NCBI RefSeq assembly: GCF_052216985.1
Contig: NZ_JBQOUY010000002.1
Location: 130,781 to 194,780 of the forward strand
Direction: 5' to 3'
DNA from: Acidaminococcus fermentans_A
Lineage (GTDB): Bacteria > Bacillota > Negativicutes > Acidaminococcales > Acidaminococcaceae
Length of the DNA stretch: 64,000 nt
Shown here: positions 30,703 through 39,822 of the stretch, in pieces
Position numbering within the stretch: position 1 is the stretch's first letter
How the letters are laid out: every line of letters starts with the position of its first letter
Notes under the pieces: model-generated
Seen by the model: the letters and a program-made list of their open reading frames with translations, nothing else
Database searches by the model: none
Told to the model about the DNA's origin: nothing
Program-made: the position numbers and the translations under genes

Positions 30703-33609
30703 ATGAGAACTCTATCATTGGATCTGGAAACATACAGCGATGTAAACCTGGCCAAATGCGGGGTGTATAAATATACGGAATCCCCGGATTTTGCCATCCT
30801 CCTTTTTGGCTATGCGGTGGATGGGGGCCCAGTGCAGGTCATCGATCTGGCCCAGGGGGAAACCATTCCGGAAGAAATCCTGGAGGCCCTCACCGATGAC
30901 TCCATCACCAAGTGGGCCTTCAATGCCAATTTCGAACGGGTGTGTCTGTCCCGGTATCTGACGGATCTGGGGAGGAGCCTAGATCCCTTCCATGACCGGC
31001 ACCCGTTGTCTCAAGAGTGTGCCCGGTTCCTGAATCCGGCCGGCTGGAAGTGCTCCATGGTCTGGTCCGCTTATATGGGGCTGCCCCTATCCCTGGAGGG
31101 AGTGGGGGCGGTGCTGAACCTGGACAACCAGAAGATGAAGGAAGGCCGGGACCTGATCCGTTACTTCTGCGTGCCCTGCAAGGAGACCAAAACCAACGGG
31201 GGCCGGACCCGGAACTTGCCCCAGCATGCCCCGGACAAGTGGAATCTCTTCAAGAGCTACAACAAGCGGGATGTGGAAGTGGAAATGGCCATCCAGGAGA
31301 GGCTGCAGAAATATCCTGTGCCGGATCAGGTGTGGGAGGAATACCACCAGGACCAGGAAATCAACGACCGGGGGATCGCCATTGATCTGGAGCTGGCCAG
31401 ACAGGCGGTGGCCATGGATGCCCGGAGTCGGGAGAGCCTGATGGCCGCCTTAAAGGAAAAGACCGGACTGGAGAATCCCAATTCCGTCCTCCAGATGCTG
31501 GGATGGCTGGAAGCCCATGGTCTGAAGACGGACTCCCTGGGGAAGAAGCAGGTGAAGGAGATGCTAAAAACGGCCCAGGAGCCTCTCCGCAGTGTGCTGC
31601 AGCTCCGGCAGAAGCTGGCCAAGTCTTCCGTGAAAAAGTACCAGGCCATGGAGAATGCAGTCTGCGAAGACGGGCGAGCGAGAGGAATGTTTCAGTTCTA
31701 CGGGGCGAACCGGACCGGACGGTTTTGTCTTACTGGAGACCATGAGGTATTGACGGATACAGGATGGAAACGTTTGGATTCCTGGAAAGGCGGCAGAATT
31801 GCAGTTTGGAACGCCAATTCTTGTGCTGTTTCCTTTCAGGCAGCTAAACAGGTTAGTTTTGATTATAACGGAAAAATGTACACGTATACCGATGTCCGTA
31901 TCGATCAGTGCAGCACTCCAGATCATAAGATGAGGGTGAAGCCCAGAATGGACAAACACTGGACGGATATGACCGTTGAAGAGATGGCATCCTGTCGCCC
32001 AACCATTCCTCTGAACGGATATCGTTACTACAGGGGATGTGCAAATTCTGCATGGCTCCGTGTTCTCATCATGACACAGGCGGATGGCTTTTATACGGCT
32101 GATGGTTCTATCCGATTCCACTTCCGAAAAAAGCGGAAAATAGAGCGGTGCAAGATGCTGCTTCGAAAGGCAGAAATTCCTTTTACCCAGTCAGGTGTGT
32201 ATAAAAGCGGAACTTCGGTTATTTCAATCCCGGCAAGAGCTGTACCTCTTTGGCTTCGTCAGTTTAGGTCAAAGACATTCGGATTTTGGCTCTTTGAAGA
32301 AAATCCGGATATCTTCTTCGATGAACTTCCTAATTGGGATGGCTATTATCCTGCACCGAACAGCATCCAGTATACGACATGTAATAAACAAAATGCTGAC
32401 ATCGTACAAGCACTGGCCCACATGAGCGGGCGTACCTGCAATATGAGAGTCAAAAAACATTCTAAGCTTCATGAAAATTGGAAGGATGCCTATGTACTGG
32501 ATATTTGGCTGAACAGTTCAGGTACCCATGAGATTCGAAATAAACCAACGATTTCTGATTTTACAGGGAAAGTATACTGTGCCGTTACGTCAACCGGGTA
32601 TTTTCTTGTTCGCAGGAACGGAAAGGTTTGGATTACGGGAAACAGTGGCAGACTCATACAATTGCAAAATCTTCCCCAGAACCATCTGCCGGACCTTTCT
32701 GAAGCCCGGGAGGTGGTGCGCCAGGGGAACTACGAGGCACTGGAGCTGCTCTATGATTCTGTGCCGGATGTGTTGTCCCAGCTGATTCGGACAGCCTTTG
32801 TACCCAGGCCAGGGATGAAGTTTGTGGTCTCGGACTTCTCGGCCATTGAGGCAAGGGTCATTTCCTGGATGGCCGGGGAGAAGTGGAAATCCGCAGCCTT
32901 TGCAGCCGGAAAGGATATCTACTGCTCAACGGCCAGCCAGATGTTTGGGATGCCCGTGGTGAAACACGGGGTGAATGGGGACCTTCGCCAAAAGGGGAAG
33001 ATTGCGGAATTGGCCTGTGGCTATGGCGGATCGGTTGGTGCGTTGAAGGCCATGGGGGCCATGGAGATGGGGATCCCGGAAGAGGAACTGGGGCCCCTGG
33101 TCCAATCCTGGCGGGCCGCCAATCCTCATATCGTGGATTTCTGGTGGCAGGTGGATAAGGCTGTGAAGACCGCCATCAAAAAGAGGATCCCCGTCCAGGT
33201 CAACAACCTCCGCTTCTTCTGCAAGAGCGGCATGCTGTTCATCGAACTTCCCAGCGGGCGGCGGCTTTCCTACGTAAAGCCCCGGATCGGGGAGAACAAG
33301 TTCGGCGGAGAATCCGTAACTTACGAAGGCATCGGGGCATCAAAAAAATGGGAGCGGCTGGAAAGCTACGGACCAAAGTTCGTGGAAAACATCGTTCAGG
33401 GAACGGCCAGGGACATCCTCTGCTATGCCATGCAGACCCTCCGGTGCTGTGCCATTGTGGGCCACGTCCATGATGAATTGATCATCGAATGTGAGAAAAA
33501 CGTCAGTGTAGACGCCATCTGTGATCAGATGGGCCGGACCCCTCCATGGGCAGAAGGGCTCGTGCTGCGGGCGGATGGGTATGAATGTGAGTTTTACCAG
33601 AAGGACTAA
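30703..33609 (+). CDS. Phage family A DNA polymerase interrupted by an intein
   Basis: 968 residues from ATG 30703 (AAGGAG upstream), with 662 left after splicing. N-terminal 3'-5' exonuclease domain opens with LSLDLETYSDV (D7, E9). The polymerase palm has motif A SDFSAIEARVISW and motif C GHVHDELIIE, with an O-helix-like KGKIAELACGYGG. An intein (residues 342-647) splits the conserved ANRTGRF/SGRLIQLQNLPQN motif, which is essential in this enzyme, so splicing should be needed for activity. This is the replicative enzyme of the phage. Upstream DUF2800/DUF2815 and the downstream primase-like gene complete its replication set. Confidence 0.9.
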   Translation: MRTLSLDLETYSDVNLAKCGVYKYTESPDFAILLFGYAVDGGPVQVIDLAQGETIPEEILEALTDDSITKWAFNANFERVCLSRYLTDLGRSLDPFHDRHPLSQECARFLNPAGWKCSMVWSAYMGLPLSLEGVGAVLNLDNQKMKEGRDLIRYFCVPCKETKTNGGRTRNLPQHAPDKWNLFKSYNKRDVEVEMAIQERLQKYPVPDQVWEEYHQDQEINDRGIAIDLELARQAVAMDARSRESLMAALKEKTGLENPNSVLQMLGWLEAHGLKTDSLGKKQVKEMLKTAQEPLRSVLQLRQKLAKSSVKKYQAMENAVCEDGRARGMFQFYGANRTGRFCLTGDHEVLTDTGWKRLDSWKGGRIAVWNANSCAVSFQAAKQVSFDYNGKMYTYTDVRIDQCSTPDHKMRVKPRMDKHWTDMTVEEMASCRPTIPLNGYRYYRGCANSAWLRVLIMTQADGFYTADGSIRFHFRKKRKIERCKMLLRKAEIPFTQSGVYKSGTSVISIPARAVPLWLRQFRSKTFGFWLFEENPDIFFDELPNWDGYYPAPNSIQYTTCNKQNADIVQALAHMSGRTCNMRVKKHSKLHENWKDAYVLDIWLNSSGTHEIRNKPTISDFTGKVYCAVTSTGYFLVRRNGKVWITGNSGRLIQLQNLPQNHLPDLSEAREVVRQGNYEALELLYDSVPDVLSQLIRTAFVPRPGMKFVVSDFSAIEARVISWMAGEKWKSAAFAAGKDIYCSTASQMFGMPVVKHGVNGDLRQKGKIAELACGYGGSVGALKAMGAMEMGIPEEELGPLVQSWRAANPHIVDFWWQVDKAVKTAIKKRIPVQVNNLRFFCKSGMLFIELPSGRRLSYVKPRIGENKFGGESVTYEGIGASKKWERLESYGPKFVENIVQGTARDILCYAMQTLRCCAIVGHVHDELIIECEKNVSVDAICDQMGRTPPWAEGLVLRADGYECEFYQKD
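31726..32643 (+). other. Intein 1: class 1 type, in the DNA polymerase
   Basis: 306 residues. It begins with Cys (CLTGDHEVLTDTGW), has a block B TPDHKM with T and H, and ends VWITGN followed by Ser of the host protein. The terminal Asn and Ser +1 fit classical splicing, but the residue before Asn is Gly in place of the usual His. LIMTQADGFYTADGSIR is a LAGLIDADG-like motif, so a homing endonuclease is partly preserved. The codon use is more AT-rich than the polymerase. It lies in the TGR-S motif, a frequent target of polymerase inteins. Confidence 0.85.
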
Positions 33610-33618
33610 GAAATAAAG

Positions 33619-33662
33619 AAAAGCGGCCACAAGCAGGAATTACACTTGTGACCGCTTTTTCT
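33619..33662 (+). terminator. Terminator after the DNA polymerase gene
   Basis: AAGCGGCCACAAG pairs with CTTGTGACCGCTT, followed by T-run. Left of a leader with further structure (next feature). Confidence 0.75.
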
Positions 33663-33784
33663 TTCTGCAACAGGAAATCATCAGGCTCGAAACGGATCTT
33701 TCTATAACAATATTATAGAGAAGCCATCTTGGAATGACAACCGGAGATCCGGATAAAAAATATCTCTTTTCGAGTACTTAAACC

Positions 33785-33855
33785 AGCGGATTCTGTCCTG
33801 TTACTGGTGAGAGGAAAAAATCCTCGAAACTTTGTAACGAAAGGTGGAATCCGCT
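33785..33855 (+). promoter_or_regulatory. Nested hairpin leader directly before the antirepressor start codon
   Basis: Three nested stems: AGCGGATTC (33785-33793) with GAATCCGCT (33847-33855), GTTAC (33800) with GTAAC (33834), GAGGA (33811) with TCCTC (33821). The outer stem ends at the base before the ATG, and the ribosome site AAAGGTGG lies between the stems. Such a leader could control start-site access. The 33.61-33.86 gap otherwise holds the previous terminator and an inverted TATAA repeat. Confidence 0.55.
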
Positions 33856-34518
33856 ATGAAAAATTTGATCCCAGAAGATGAGCTTGGTGTGTTTGCTGAT
33901 CAGGGAGGTGTGCCAAGGGTCGACAGCCTGTTTGTCGCTGATGTTTTTGATAAACAGCATTTCCATGTTCTGCGTGATATCGCAAAAATCACTGAATCCA
34001 AATCTGGATTGAGTGAAACGTTCATTGCATCCAACTTTGAGTCCAGTACATATCGTGATGCCAAAGGCAGAAAACTGCCACGATACCTGCTTACCCGCGA
34101 TGGCTTCACGATGCTGGTCATGGGCTATACAGGCCCGAAGGCGATGCACTTCAAGGAACTCTACATCCAGCGTTTCAATGAGATGGAACAATGTGTCCGG
34201 TCACTCCTGTCTGCCCGGCAGGAATTCCCGATGCTGACGGACATGATCTGCCGCCTGCATGAATGCCCGAAACCTTACCATTTCAGCAATGAATGCGACA
34301 TGCTGAACCGCATCGTTCTCAGGATGTCGGCCAAACAGTTCCGGCTGGCTAACGGCATCGAAAAAGGGCAGAGCATCCGGCCATATCTTACGGCACAGCA
34401 GATCCATGCCCTGGACCGACTGCAGCACCTGGATTACGGGTTACTGTATTCCTGCCCAGACTTCCAGCAGCGCAAACAGCTGCTCATGGCCTATTACAAG
34501 ACAGAACTGGAGGGGTAA
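33856..34518 (+). CDS. Rha-family phage regulator
   Basis: 220 residues from ATG 33856, four codons inside a longer frame. The N-terminal DELGVFADQGGVPRVDSLFV, ADVFDKQHFHVLRDIAKI and YLLTRDGFTMLVMGYTG segments are the Rha/phage-regulatory domain, which interferes with repression in lambdoid phages and is widespread in Firmicutes prophages. The C-terminal 90 residues (LHECPKPYHFSNECDMLNRI) are a less common KilA-C-like or specificity part. Codon choice (CGT/CGC Arg) differs from the surrounding CGG-rich genes, indicating acquisition as a cassette. Confidence 0.8.
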   Translation: MKNLIPEDELGVFADQGGVPRVDSLFVADVFDKQHFHVLRDIAKITESKSGLSETFIASNFESSTYRDAKGRKLPRYLLTRDGFTMLVMGYTGPKAMHFKELYIQRFNEMEQCVRSLLSARQEFPMLTDMICRLHECPKPYHFSNECDMLNRIVLRMSAKQFRLANGIEKGQSIRPYLTAQQIHALDRLQHLDYGLLYSCPDFQQRKQLLMAYYKTELEG

Positions 34519-34521
34519 ACT

Positions 34522-34746
34522 ATGTTTTATGTGAAGGAAACCATCAACGATTCGCTGGAAGTGAAGGTGGAAATCAACGATGAGAATGTGTTCTGCCATT
34601 GCCCGGTCTGCGGCAGGGAGGTCTCTGTGAACCTGGAGGACGTGCTGGGAGATGGCCGGGGTGACCTGTTTGGCACATCTGTCATGTGCGAAGACTGCTC
34701 CCGGGAAATGATGGAGGTACAAAGTGGAGACAGACCTGAAGCATAA
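34522..34746 (+). CDS. Small zinc-ribbon phage protein
   Basis: 74 residues. HCPVCGREV and SVMCEDCSREM form a CxxC...CxxC zinc site. Four bases after the Rha gene. A GTG reading frame for the next gene starts inside it. Function unknown, possibly a DNA- or protein-binding accessory protein. Confidence 0.65.
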   Translation: MFYVKETINDSLEVKVEINDENVFCHCPVCGREVSVNLEDVLGDGRGDLFGTSVMCEDCSREMMEVQSGDRPEA

Positions 34747-35122
34747 CGCAGAGCACTAACCGGATCCCACGGCGTACCAGGCCATCCGGAATACAGAGCC
34801 TCCCCGGTTCCCGTTCCGGCCCATCGTGTACGTATGTTCACCTTACGCGGGGGACGTGGAACGGAACATCCTGCGGGCCAGGCGCTGCTGCCGGTATGCC
34901 GCAGACCAGGGGTGCATCCCCTTAGCTCCCCATCTGCTCCTGCCCCAGTTCCTGGACGAAAGGACGGAACGGGACCTGGCCCTTTTCATGGGGCTGGCGC
35001 TCCTCTCCAAGTGCGCGGAACTCTGGGTCTTTGGAGAAACCATCTCCCCGGGGATGGAACTGGAGATCCGGCAGGCCCGGAAGAAGGGGAAACCCATCAA
35101 GTACATCTATGAGGTGATTTAG
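34724..35122 (+). pseudogene. DUF4406-like phage protein with an in-frame stop
   Basis: The frame opens at GTG 34724 (GGAGG upstream), reads VETDLKHNAEH, meets TAA at 34757-34759, and then continues PDPTAYQAIRNTEPPRFPFR, PIVYVCSPYAGDVERN... to 35122. The downstream part is the nucleoside-2-deoxyribosyltransferase-like DUF4406/DUF7768 domain (YVCSPYAGDVERNILRARR ... FGETISPGMELEIRQ), here preceded by its usual linker. A GTG at 34826 gives 98 residues (no good ribosome site). One base change explains the loss of the N-terminal ~34 residues. Confidence 0.65.
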
Positions 35123-37384
35123 GTGAAATTTACTTTGTTTACCGCATCCTGTACCGGCAGGGAAGCCAACTGCCGGTATCCCCAGAAACGGGAAATCCAG
35201 AATGCCCAAGACCTGAAAGAGGCGGCAGCCTTCGACCATGTCTGCGCGGCCTACAAGAACAGCTACCGAAGCCGGGACAATTTCCTCTGGTCCGATGTGG
35301 CGGTGATGGATTGCGACAATGACCACACGGAAGATCCAAAGGACTGGGTGACGGGAGAAAAGCTCCTCTCCATGCTGCCAAACGTGGCCGTGGCCATCGT
35401 CCCCTCCCGGAACAACGGAAAAGCCAAGGAAGGCCGGAAAGCCCGGCCCCGGTTCCATGTGTATTTCCCCATCACCGAAGTGCAGGATGAAAAGGCCTAT
35501 ACGGCTCTGAAGCAGGGGATCCGGGAGCAGTTTCCTTTCTTTGATGAAGCGGCCTTGGATTCTGCCCGGTTCCTGTATGGAAGTCCGGCAGAATCCGTTC
35601 TGTGGCAGGAAGGGGAGCGCACCATCATAGAATTCCTGGCCGGACTGGAATCGGCGGAATCTAGTCCCATGGAACCGCCCTTCTACACGGGGAATTCCAT
35701 CCCGGAAGGCAGCCGCAACAATGCCCTGTCCCACTTTGCCGGCCGGGTGCTGAAGCGGTATGGAGATACGGACAAGGCCTATAAAGCCTATCTGGAACGG
35801 GCTGCACAGTGCGAACCTCCTCTTTCGGAGAAGGAACTGGGAACCATCTGGAAAAGTGCCCTGAAGTTCTTCCGGAACAAGATTGAAAGCAGTGAAGGGT
35901 ATGTCAGTCCGCAGGAATACAACAATCCCTATCCCGGATGGAGCGAGCCCCTGCCATTATCACGTTTCACAATGGCTCCATTTCCGGTCGATGCGCTGCC
36001 GCAGCCGATTGCTGATTATGTGAGGGCCGTAGCGGAAAGCACACAGACACCTGTGGATATGGCGGGGAGCATCGTACTTTCCGTACTTTCGACCTGTCTG
36101 CAGAAGAAATACCGGATCCAGGGAAAGCCTGGCTGGGTGGAGCCGCTCAACACTTATGTGATTGTGATTGCCCCGCCGTCCGAAAGAAAGTCATCCGTCC
36201 TGCATCTCATGCTGCAGCCGGTCAACGATTACGAGACCGAGTACAACAAACAGAATGCCGCTGCGGTGGAGGCTGGGAAGATGCAGAAACGTGTCCTGGA
36301 ACGCAGACAGAAGGCAGTCGAAGACAAGGTCGCCAAGGGAAATGCCAAACCGGAAGAACTGAAACGTATCGCACAGGAGGCCGCTGACTTTGAGGAAGTA
36401 AGCCCCATGCAGCTTTATGTGGACGACATCACCACGGAAAAACTGGTAGCCGTCATTGCCAAAAATCATGGCCATGCAGCTCTCATTTCCAGTGAAGGAG
36501 GTATCTTCGACACTCTCTCCGGTATCTATACGAAGACGGTCAATATCGATGTCATGCTGAAGGGGTACTCCGGAGATACGATCCGAGTGGACCGTATCGG
36601 GCGTGAGAGTGAAAGCATTATGGATCCGGCACTGACAATCCTCCTGATGGCACAGCCGAACGTGGTCTCATCCGTATTGAGCAACACCACATTCCGGGGA
36701 CGCGGTCTTACGGCGAGGTTCCTGTACAGCATGCCAGTCTCGTCAGTGGGAAAAAGGAAGTATCGGAGTAAAGCTGTGACGGACGAAACCTACCGCGGCT
36801 ATGAACAACTTGTGGTGAATCTCCTGGAAGATGAGTATCCGGAAAAACCGCAGACCATCACACTCTCTCCGGAAGCGGACAGGGAGCTTGAAGCATTCGC
36901 AAACTGGCTGGAGCCGAAGCTCACAAACGACTATGCAGAAATGGCTGACTGGGCCGGAAAGCTTGTCGGCAATGTACTGCGCATATCCGGACTCCTTTGC
37001 AGGGCTTCCGTTTACCAAAGCCATGACTTTCTTATGGTGCAGGATGCCTTGTCCGTCACCGGGAAAACCATGTCAGATGCGATACGTCTTGGAAAATATT
37101 ATCTTAACCATGCACAGGCCGCCTATTCCGTCCTGCCGGAAAATGACATGTACGAGAACGGGAACCTGATCCTCCAGAAAATCAGGGAGCGGCGTCTCAC
37201 CGCCTTTGACAGGCGGGAAGCTATGCGCATGTGCCGGAGGTTTAAGACCGTGGACAGCATCCAGCCGGTTCTCGACTTCCTTGAGGATTACGGGTACATC
37301 ATGCAAAAACCGCAGAAATACTCAGGCACGGGCAGGCCACCACTGCCCAAATATGCCATCAACCCCTGGTTGAAGGAGCATTGA
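35123..37384 (+). CDS. Chimeric primase-polymerase / DUF3987 replication protein
   Basis: 753 residues from GTG 35123 (GAGGTGA upstream). Residues ~1-260 resemble the N-terminal archaeo-eukaryotic primase of phage VirE-like proteins (VAVMDCDNDHTEDPK..., RPRFHVYFPI, PEGSRNNALSHFAGR as PriCT). Residues ~270-753 are a DUF3987/YfjI-type helicase-like domain (NTYVIVIAPPSERKSSVLHL, a Walker A-like site, and ALISSEGGIFDTLSG). Near codon 272 (about 35935) codon use changes from CGG/GGG-rich to a CGT/CGC/AGG mix, suggesting that two genes were joined by recombination. Most likely the phage's helicase-primase. Next gene shares the second codon style. Confidence 0.75.
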   Translation: MKFTLFTASCTGREANCRYPQKREIQNAQDLKEAAAFDHVCAAYKNSYRSRDNFLWSDVAVMDCDNDHTEDPKDWVTGEKLLSMLPNVAVAIVPSRNNGKAKEGRKARPRFHVYFPITEVQDEKAYTALKQGIREQFPFFDEAALDSARFLYGSPAESVLWQEGERTIIEFLAGLESAESSPMEPPFYTGNSIPEGSRNNALSHFAGRVLKRYGDTDKAYKAYLERAAQCEPPLSEKELGTIWKSALKFFRNKIESSEGYVSPQEYNNPYPGWSEPLPLSRFTMAPFPVDALPQPIADYVRAVAESTQTPVDMAGSIVLSVLSTCLQKKYRIQGKPGWVEPLNTYVIVIAPPSERKSSVLHLMLQPVNDYETEYNKQNAAAVEAGKMQKRVLERRQKAVEDKVAKGNAKPEELKRIAQEAADFEEVSPMQLYVDDITTEKLVAVIAKNHGHAALISSEGGIFDTLSGIYTKTVNIDVMLKGYSGDTIRVDRIGRESESIMDPALTILLMAQPNVVSSVLSNTTFRGRGLTARFLYSMPVSSVGKRKYRSKAVTDETYRGYEQLVVNLLEDEYPEKPQTITLSPEADRELEAFANWLEPKLTNDYAEMADWAGKLVGNVLRISGLLCRASVYQSHDFLMVQDALSVTGKTMSDAIRLGKYYLNHAQAAYSVLPENDMYENGNLILQKIRERRLTAFDRREAMRMCRRFKTVDSIQPVLDFLEDYGYIMQKPQKYSGTGRPPLPKYAINPWLKEH

Positions 37385-37645
37385 CTGGGTTCTGTCCTTT
37401 TGTCCTGAGGTTGTCCTGATTTTTGTGGTCAGTCTCAGAGCAGGCACCATGCGGGTTTCCGGCTTTGTCCTTTTTGTCCGAAAACTATAAAAAAGTAAAA
37501 AGTACTTACTTACTTACTCTATATATTATTCTACTAAAAAATATAAAAATATTTATTTAGGGACAAAACAGACAAAATGGACAAAACCCGGAAAGCCAGA
37601 AAATACGGGGGTTTTAACACTATGGGTGATGAATCAGAGGAAAAA
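37385..37645. other. AT-rich gap with repeated TTTTGTCC motifs
   Basis: GTCCTTTTGTCCTG (37395), GTCCTTTTTGTCCG (37467), GGACAAAACAGACAAAATGG (37561) and more contain TTTTGTCC in both orientations, around ACTTACTTACTTACT and a very AT-rich block. It may be an initiation region or a regulatory array near the replication genes. No gene seen. Confidence 0.35.
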
Positions 37646-38185
37646 ATGGCTGATGGCAGAAAGGACAAAAGTTATTTTGCCCGCAGCCAGAAAATATTAC
37701 GCGAATGGGGAGCACCGCTCTCAGGATGGCATTGCCAGGAAGTTTATGATGTACGAGAAGATGACATGGAGGCGCCGCTTCACACCTGTGAGCTCTGCGG
37801 CTGCAGGAAGGTACGGTTTGTGCATGTGATGAGGCATCCTGACTACTTTGAGGATGTAGCCGTTGGCTGCATCTGCGCCGGAGTCATGGAAGGGGATATC
37901 CTTGCCGCCAGGGAACGGGAACGGCTTATGCGGAACCGTTCCAAACGGAAACGCAGTTTTCCAGGACGCAAATGGGAGCAGACCTCGCATGGCTGGCGTC
38001 TCACTTATCACGGAGAGCAGATTCTCATTGGACGCAGCCGCCGCAATCCGAAACATCTCGGCGTGAAGTGCCGCGGTAAGTGCATCTGGACCTATAAGGG
38101 GAAGCCCATCAGAAACTTTCTCTCCGCCGCCTACGCCGCATTTAATCTTGTTGACCCAATACCGGAGGTGAATCATGAAGAATGA
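37646..38185 (+). CDS. Phage protein of unknown function with Cys motifs
   Basis: 179 residues from ATG 37646 (CAGAGGA upstream); starts at 37577 or 37622 are possible. CELCGCRKVRF and AVGCICAG are Cys-rich features that may bind zinc; the rest is basic (RNRSKRKRSF). It precedes the VRR-NUC gene by overlap (38175). Unknown role, possibly nucleic-acid binding. Confidence 0.6.
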   Translation: MADGRKDKSYFARSQKILREWGAPLSGWHCQEVYDVREDDMEAPLHTCELCGCRKVRFVHVMRHPDYFEDVAVGCICAGVMEGDILAARERERLMRNRSKRKRSFPGRKWEQTSHGWRLTYHGEQILIGRSRRNPKHLGVKCRGKCIWTYKGKPIRNFLSAAYAAFNLVDPIPEVNHEE

Positions 38186-38471
38186 AAAGCAGATAGAGCA
38201 AAAGCTGGTGACGGAAACGAGGAAGAAAGGCGGACTGGCTGTGAAGTTCGTTTCCCCTGGATATGCTGGTATGCCAGATCGGCTGGTTCTTCTCCCTGGT
38301 GGGAAGCTGGCCTTTGTGGAAGTGAAAGCACCGGGGAAGAAACCACGGATGCTGCAGGTGAAACGGCACGAAAAACTTCGGGAGCTGGGGTTCCAGGTGT
38401 TCGTCCTGGATGCCACAGAAGATATCCCCGGGCTGCTGGAGACCATTGCGGAAGGAGGTGATGCCCAATGA
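38175..38471 (+). CDS. VRR-NUC domain nuclease
   Basis: 98 residues. KQIEQKLVTETRKKGGLAVK, PGMPDRLVL in the form GYAGMPDRLVLLPGGKLAFV and EVKAPGKKPRMLQVKRHEKL are the VRR-NUC (PD-(D/E)XK) motifs: E near 6, D near 35, E-x-K near 50. Such proteins in phages act as Holliday-junction or flap nucleases with the SNF2 helicase encoded immediately after. Overlaps both neighbours. GGAGGTGAATC precedes the ATG. Confidence 0.85.
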   Translation: MKNEKQIEQKLVTETRKKGGLAVKFVSPGYAGMPDRLVLLPGGKLAFVEVKAPGKKPRMLQVKRHEKLRELGFQVFVLDATEDIPGLLETIAEGGDAQ

Positions 38472-39822
38472 AGTTCATACCCCATGCATACCAGACCTAT
38501 GCCATCGAGTACATCAAGACCCACCCGGTGACGGCTCTCCTGCTGGATATGGGCTTAGGTTCGGCAAGACGGTGACGACCTTGACGGCTATTCGGGATTT
38601 GATGTATGACTCCTTTGAAGTCCACCGGGTTTTGATCGTTGGACCCCTCAGAGTAGCGAGAGATACATGGCCGGAAGAAATCCGGAAGTGGGACCACCTG
38701 AAGGACCTGACCTGCAGCGTGGTCGTGGGGTCCGTGACGGAACGGAGGCGGGCCCTCCAGAAGCCAGCGGACCTTTACATCGTGAACCGGGAAAACCTGG
38801 TGTGGCTTTGTAAGAACTGCCGGCTGGATTTTGACATGGTGGTCCTGGATGAACTGTCCTCTTTCAAGAACCAGCAGGCCCAGCGGTTCAAAGCCATGAA
38901 GGCCCTGCGGCCCAAGGTGAAACGGATCGTGGGCCTTACCGGGACACCCAGCGGCAATGGTCTTATGGACCTGTGGGCGGAATTCCGGCTCCTGGACATG
39001 GGAGAGCGGCTGGGGAGATACATCAGCCAGTACCGGAATGCCTACTTCCAGCCGGACAAACAGAACGGGATGGTGGTGTTTTCCTACAAGCCCCTGCCGG
39101 GAGCAGAGGACGCCATCTACAAGAAGATTTCGGACATTACCGTGTCCATGAAGGCCACAGACTATTTGCAGATGCCGGATTTGGTGCGTGTGAAAACCGA
39201 GGTCAATCTTTCGGACTCGGAGCGGAAGCGGTATAATGACTTCAAAAAGTCCCTGGTGCTGGAATTGCCGGATGGAGAAGTGACGGCAGCCAATGCGGCT
39301 TCCCTTACGCTGAAGCTGACCCAGATGGCCAACGGAGCCATCTACACCGATGAAGGGCAGACCATCCATCTCCATGACCGGAAACTGGATGCCCTAGAGG
39401 ATCTGGTGGAAAGCGCCAATGGACGGCCGGTGCTGGTGGCCTACTGGTTCCGGCACGACCGGGAACGAATCTGTCAGAGGATGGAAGCCAGGGAGCTGAA
39501 GGAGAGCAAGGACTTTGCCGACTGGAATGCCGGGAAGATCCCGGTGGCCCTGATCCATCCGGCTTCTGCCGGTCACGGCCTCAACCTGCAGCAGGGCGGG
39601 TCCATCCTGATCTGGTTCGGGCTCACCTGGAGTTTGGAACTCTACCAGCAGACGGTGGCCAGGCTGTGGCGGCAGGGGCAAACAAGCAGGACCATCATCG
39701 TCCAGCACATCGTGACGAAAGGCACCATCGATGAACGGATCCTGAAGTCCCTGGAGAAGAAGGACAGTTCCCAGGCGGCTCTGATTGAAGCCGTCAAAGC
39801 GGATTTGGAGGGAAAAGCATGA
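38468..39822 (+). pseudogene. SNF2-type phage helicase with a frameshift in the ATP-binding motif
   Basis: From ATG 38468 the frame reads MKFIPHAYQTYAIEYIKTHP and VTALLLDMGLGSARR then stops; the expected continuation LGKTVTTLTAIRDLMYD... is open in another frame to 39822. The DNA has five extra bases compared with the expected GGCTTAGGCAAGACG, falling in motif I (Walker A). Later motifs are intact: VVLDELSSFK, GLTGTPSGNG, HPASAGHGLNLQQGG, ARLWRQGQ. The gene should encode a ~450-residue SNF2/DEAD helicase. As read, only a 37-residue peptide and a start-less remainder result. Confidence 0.75.
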
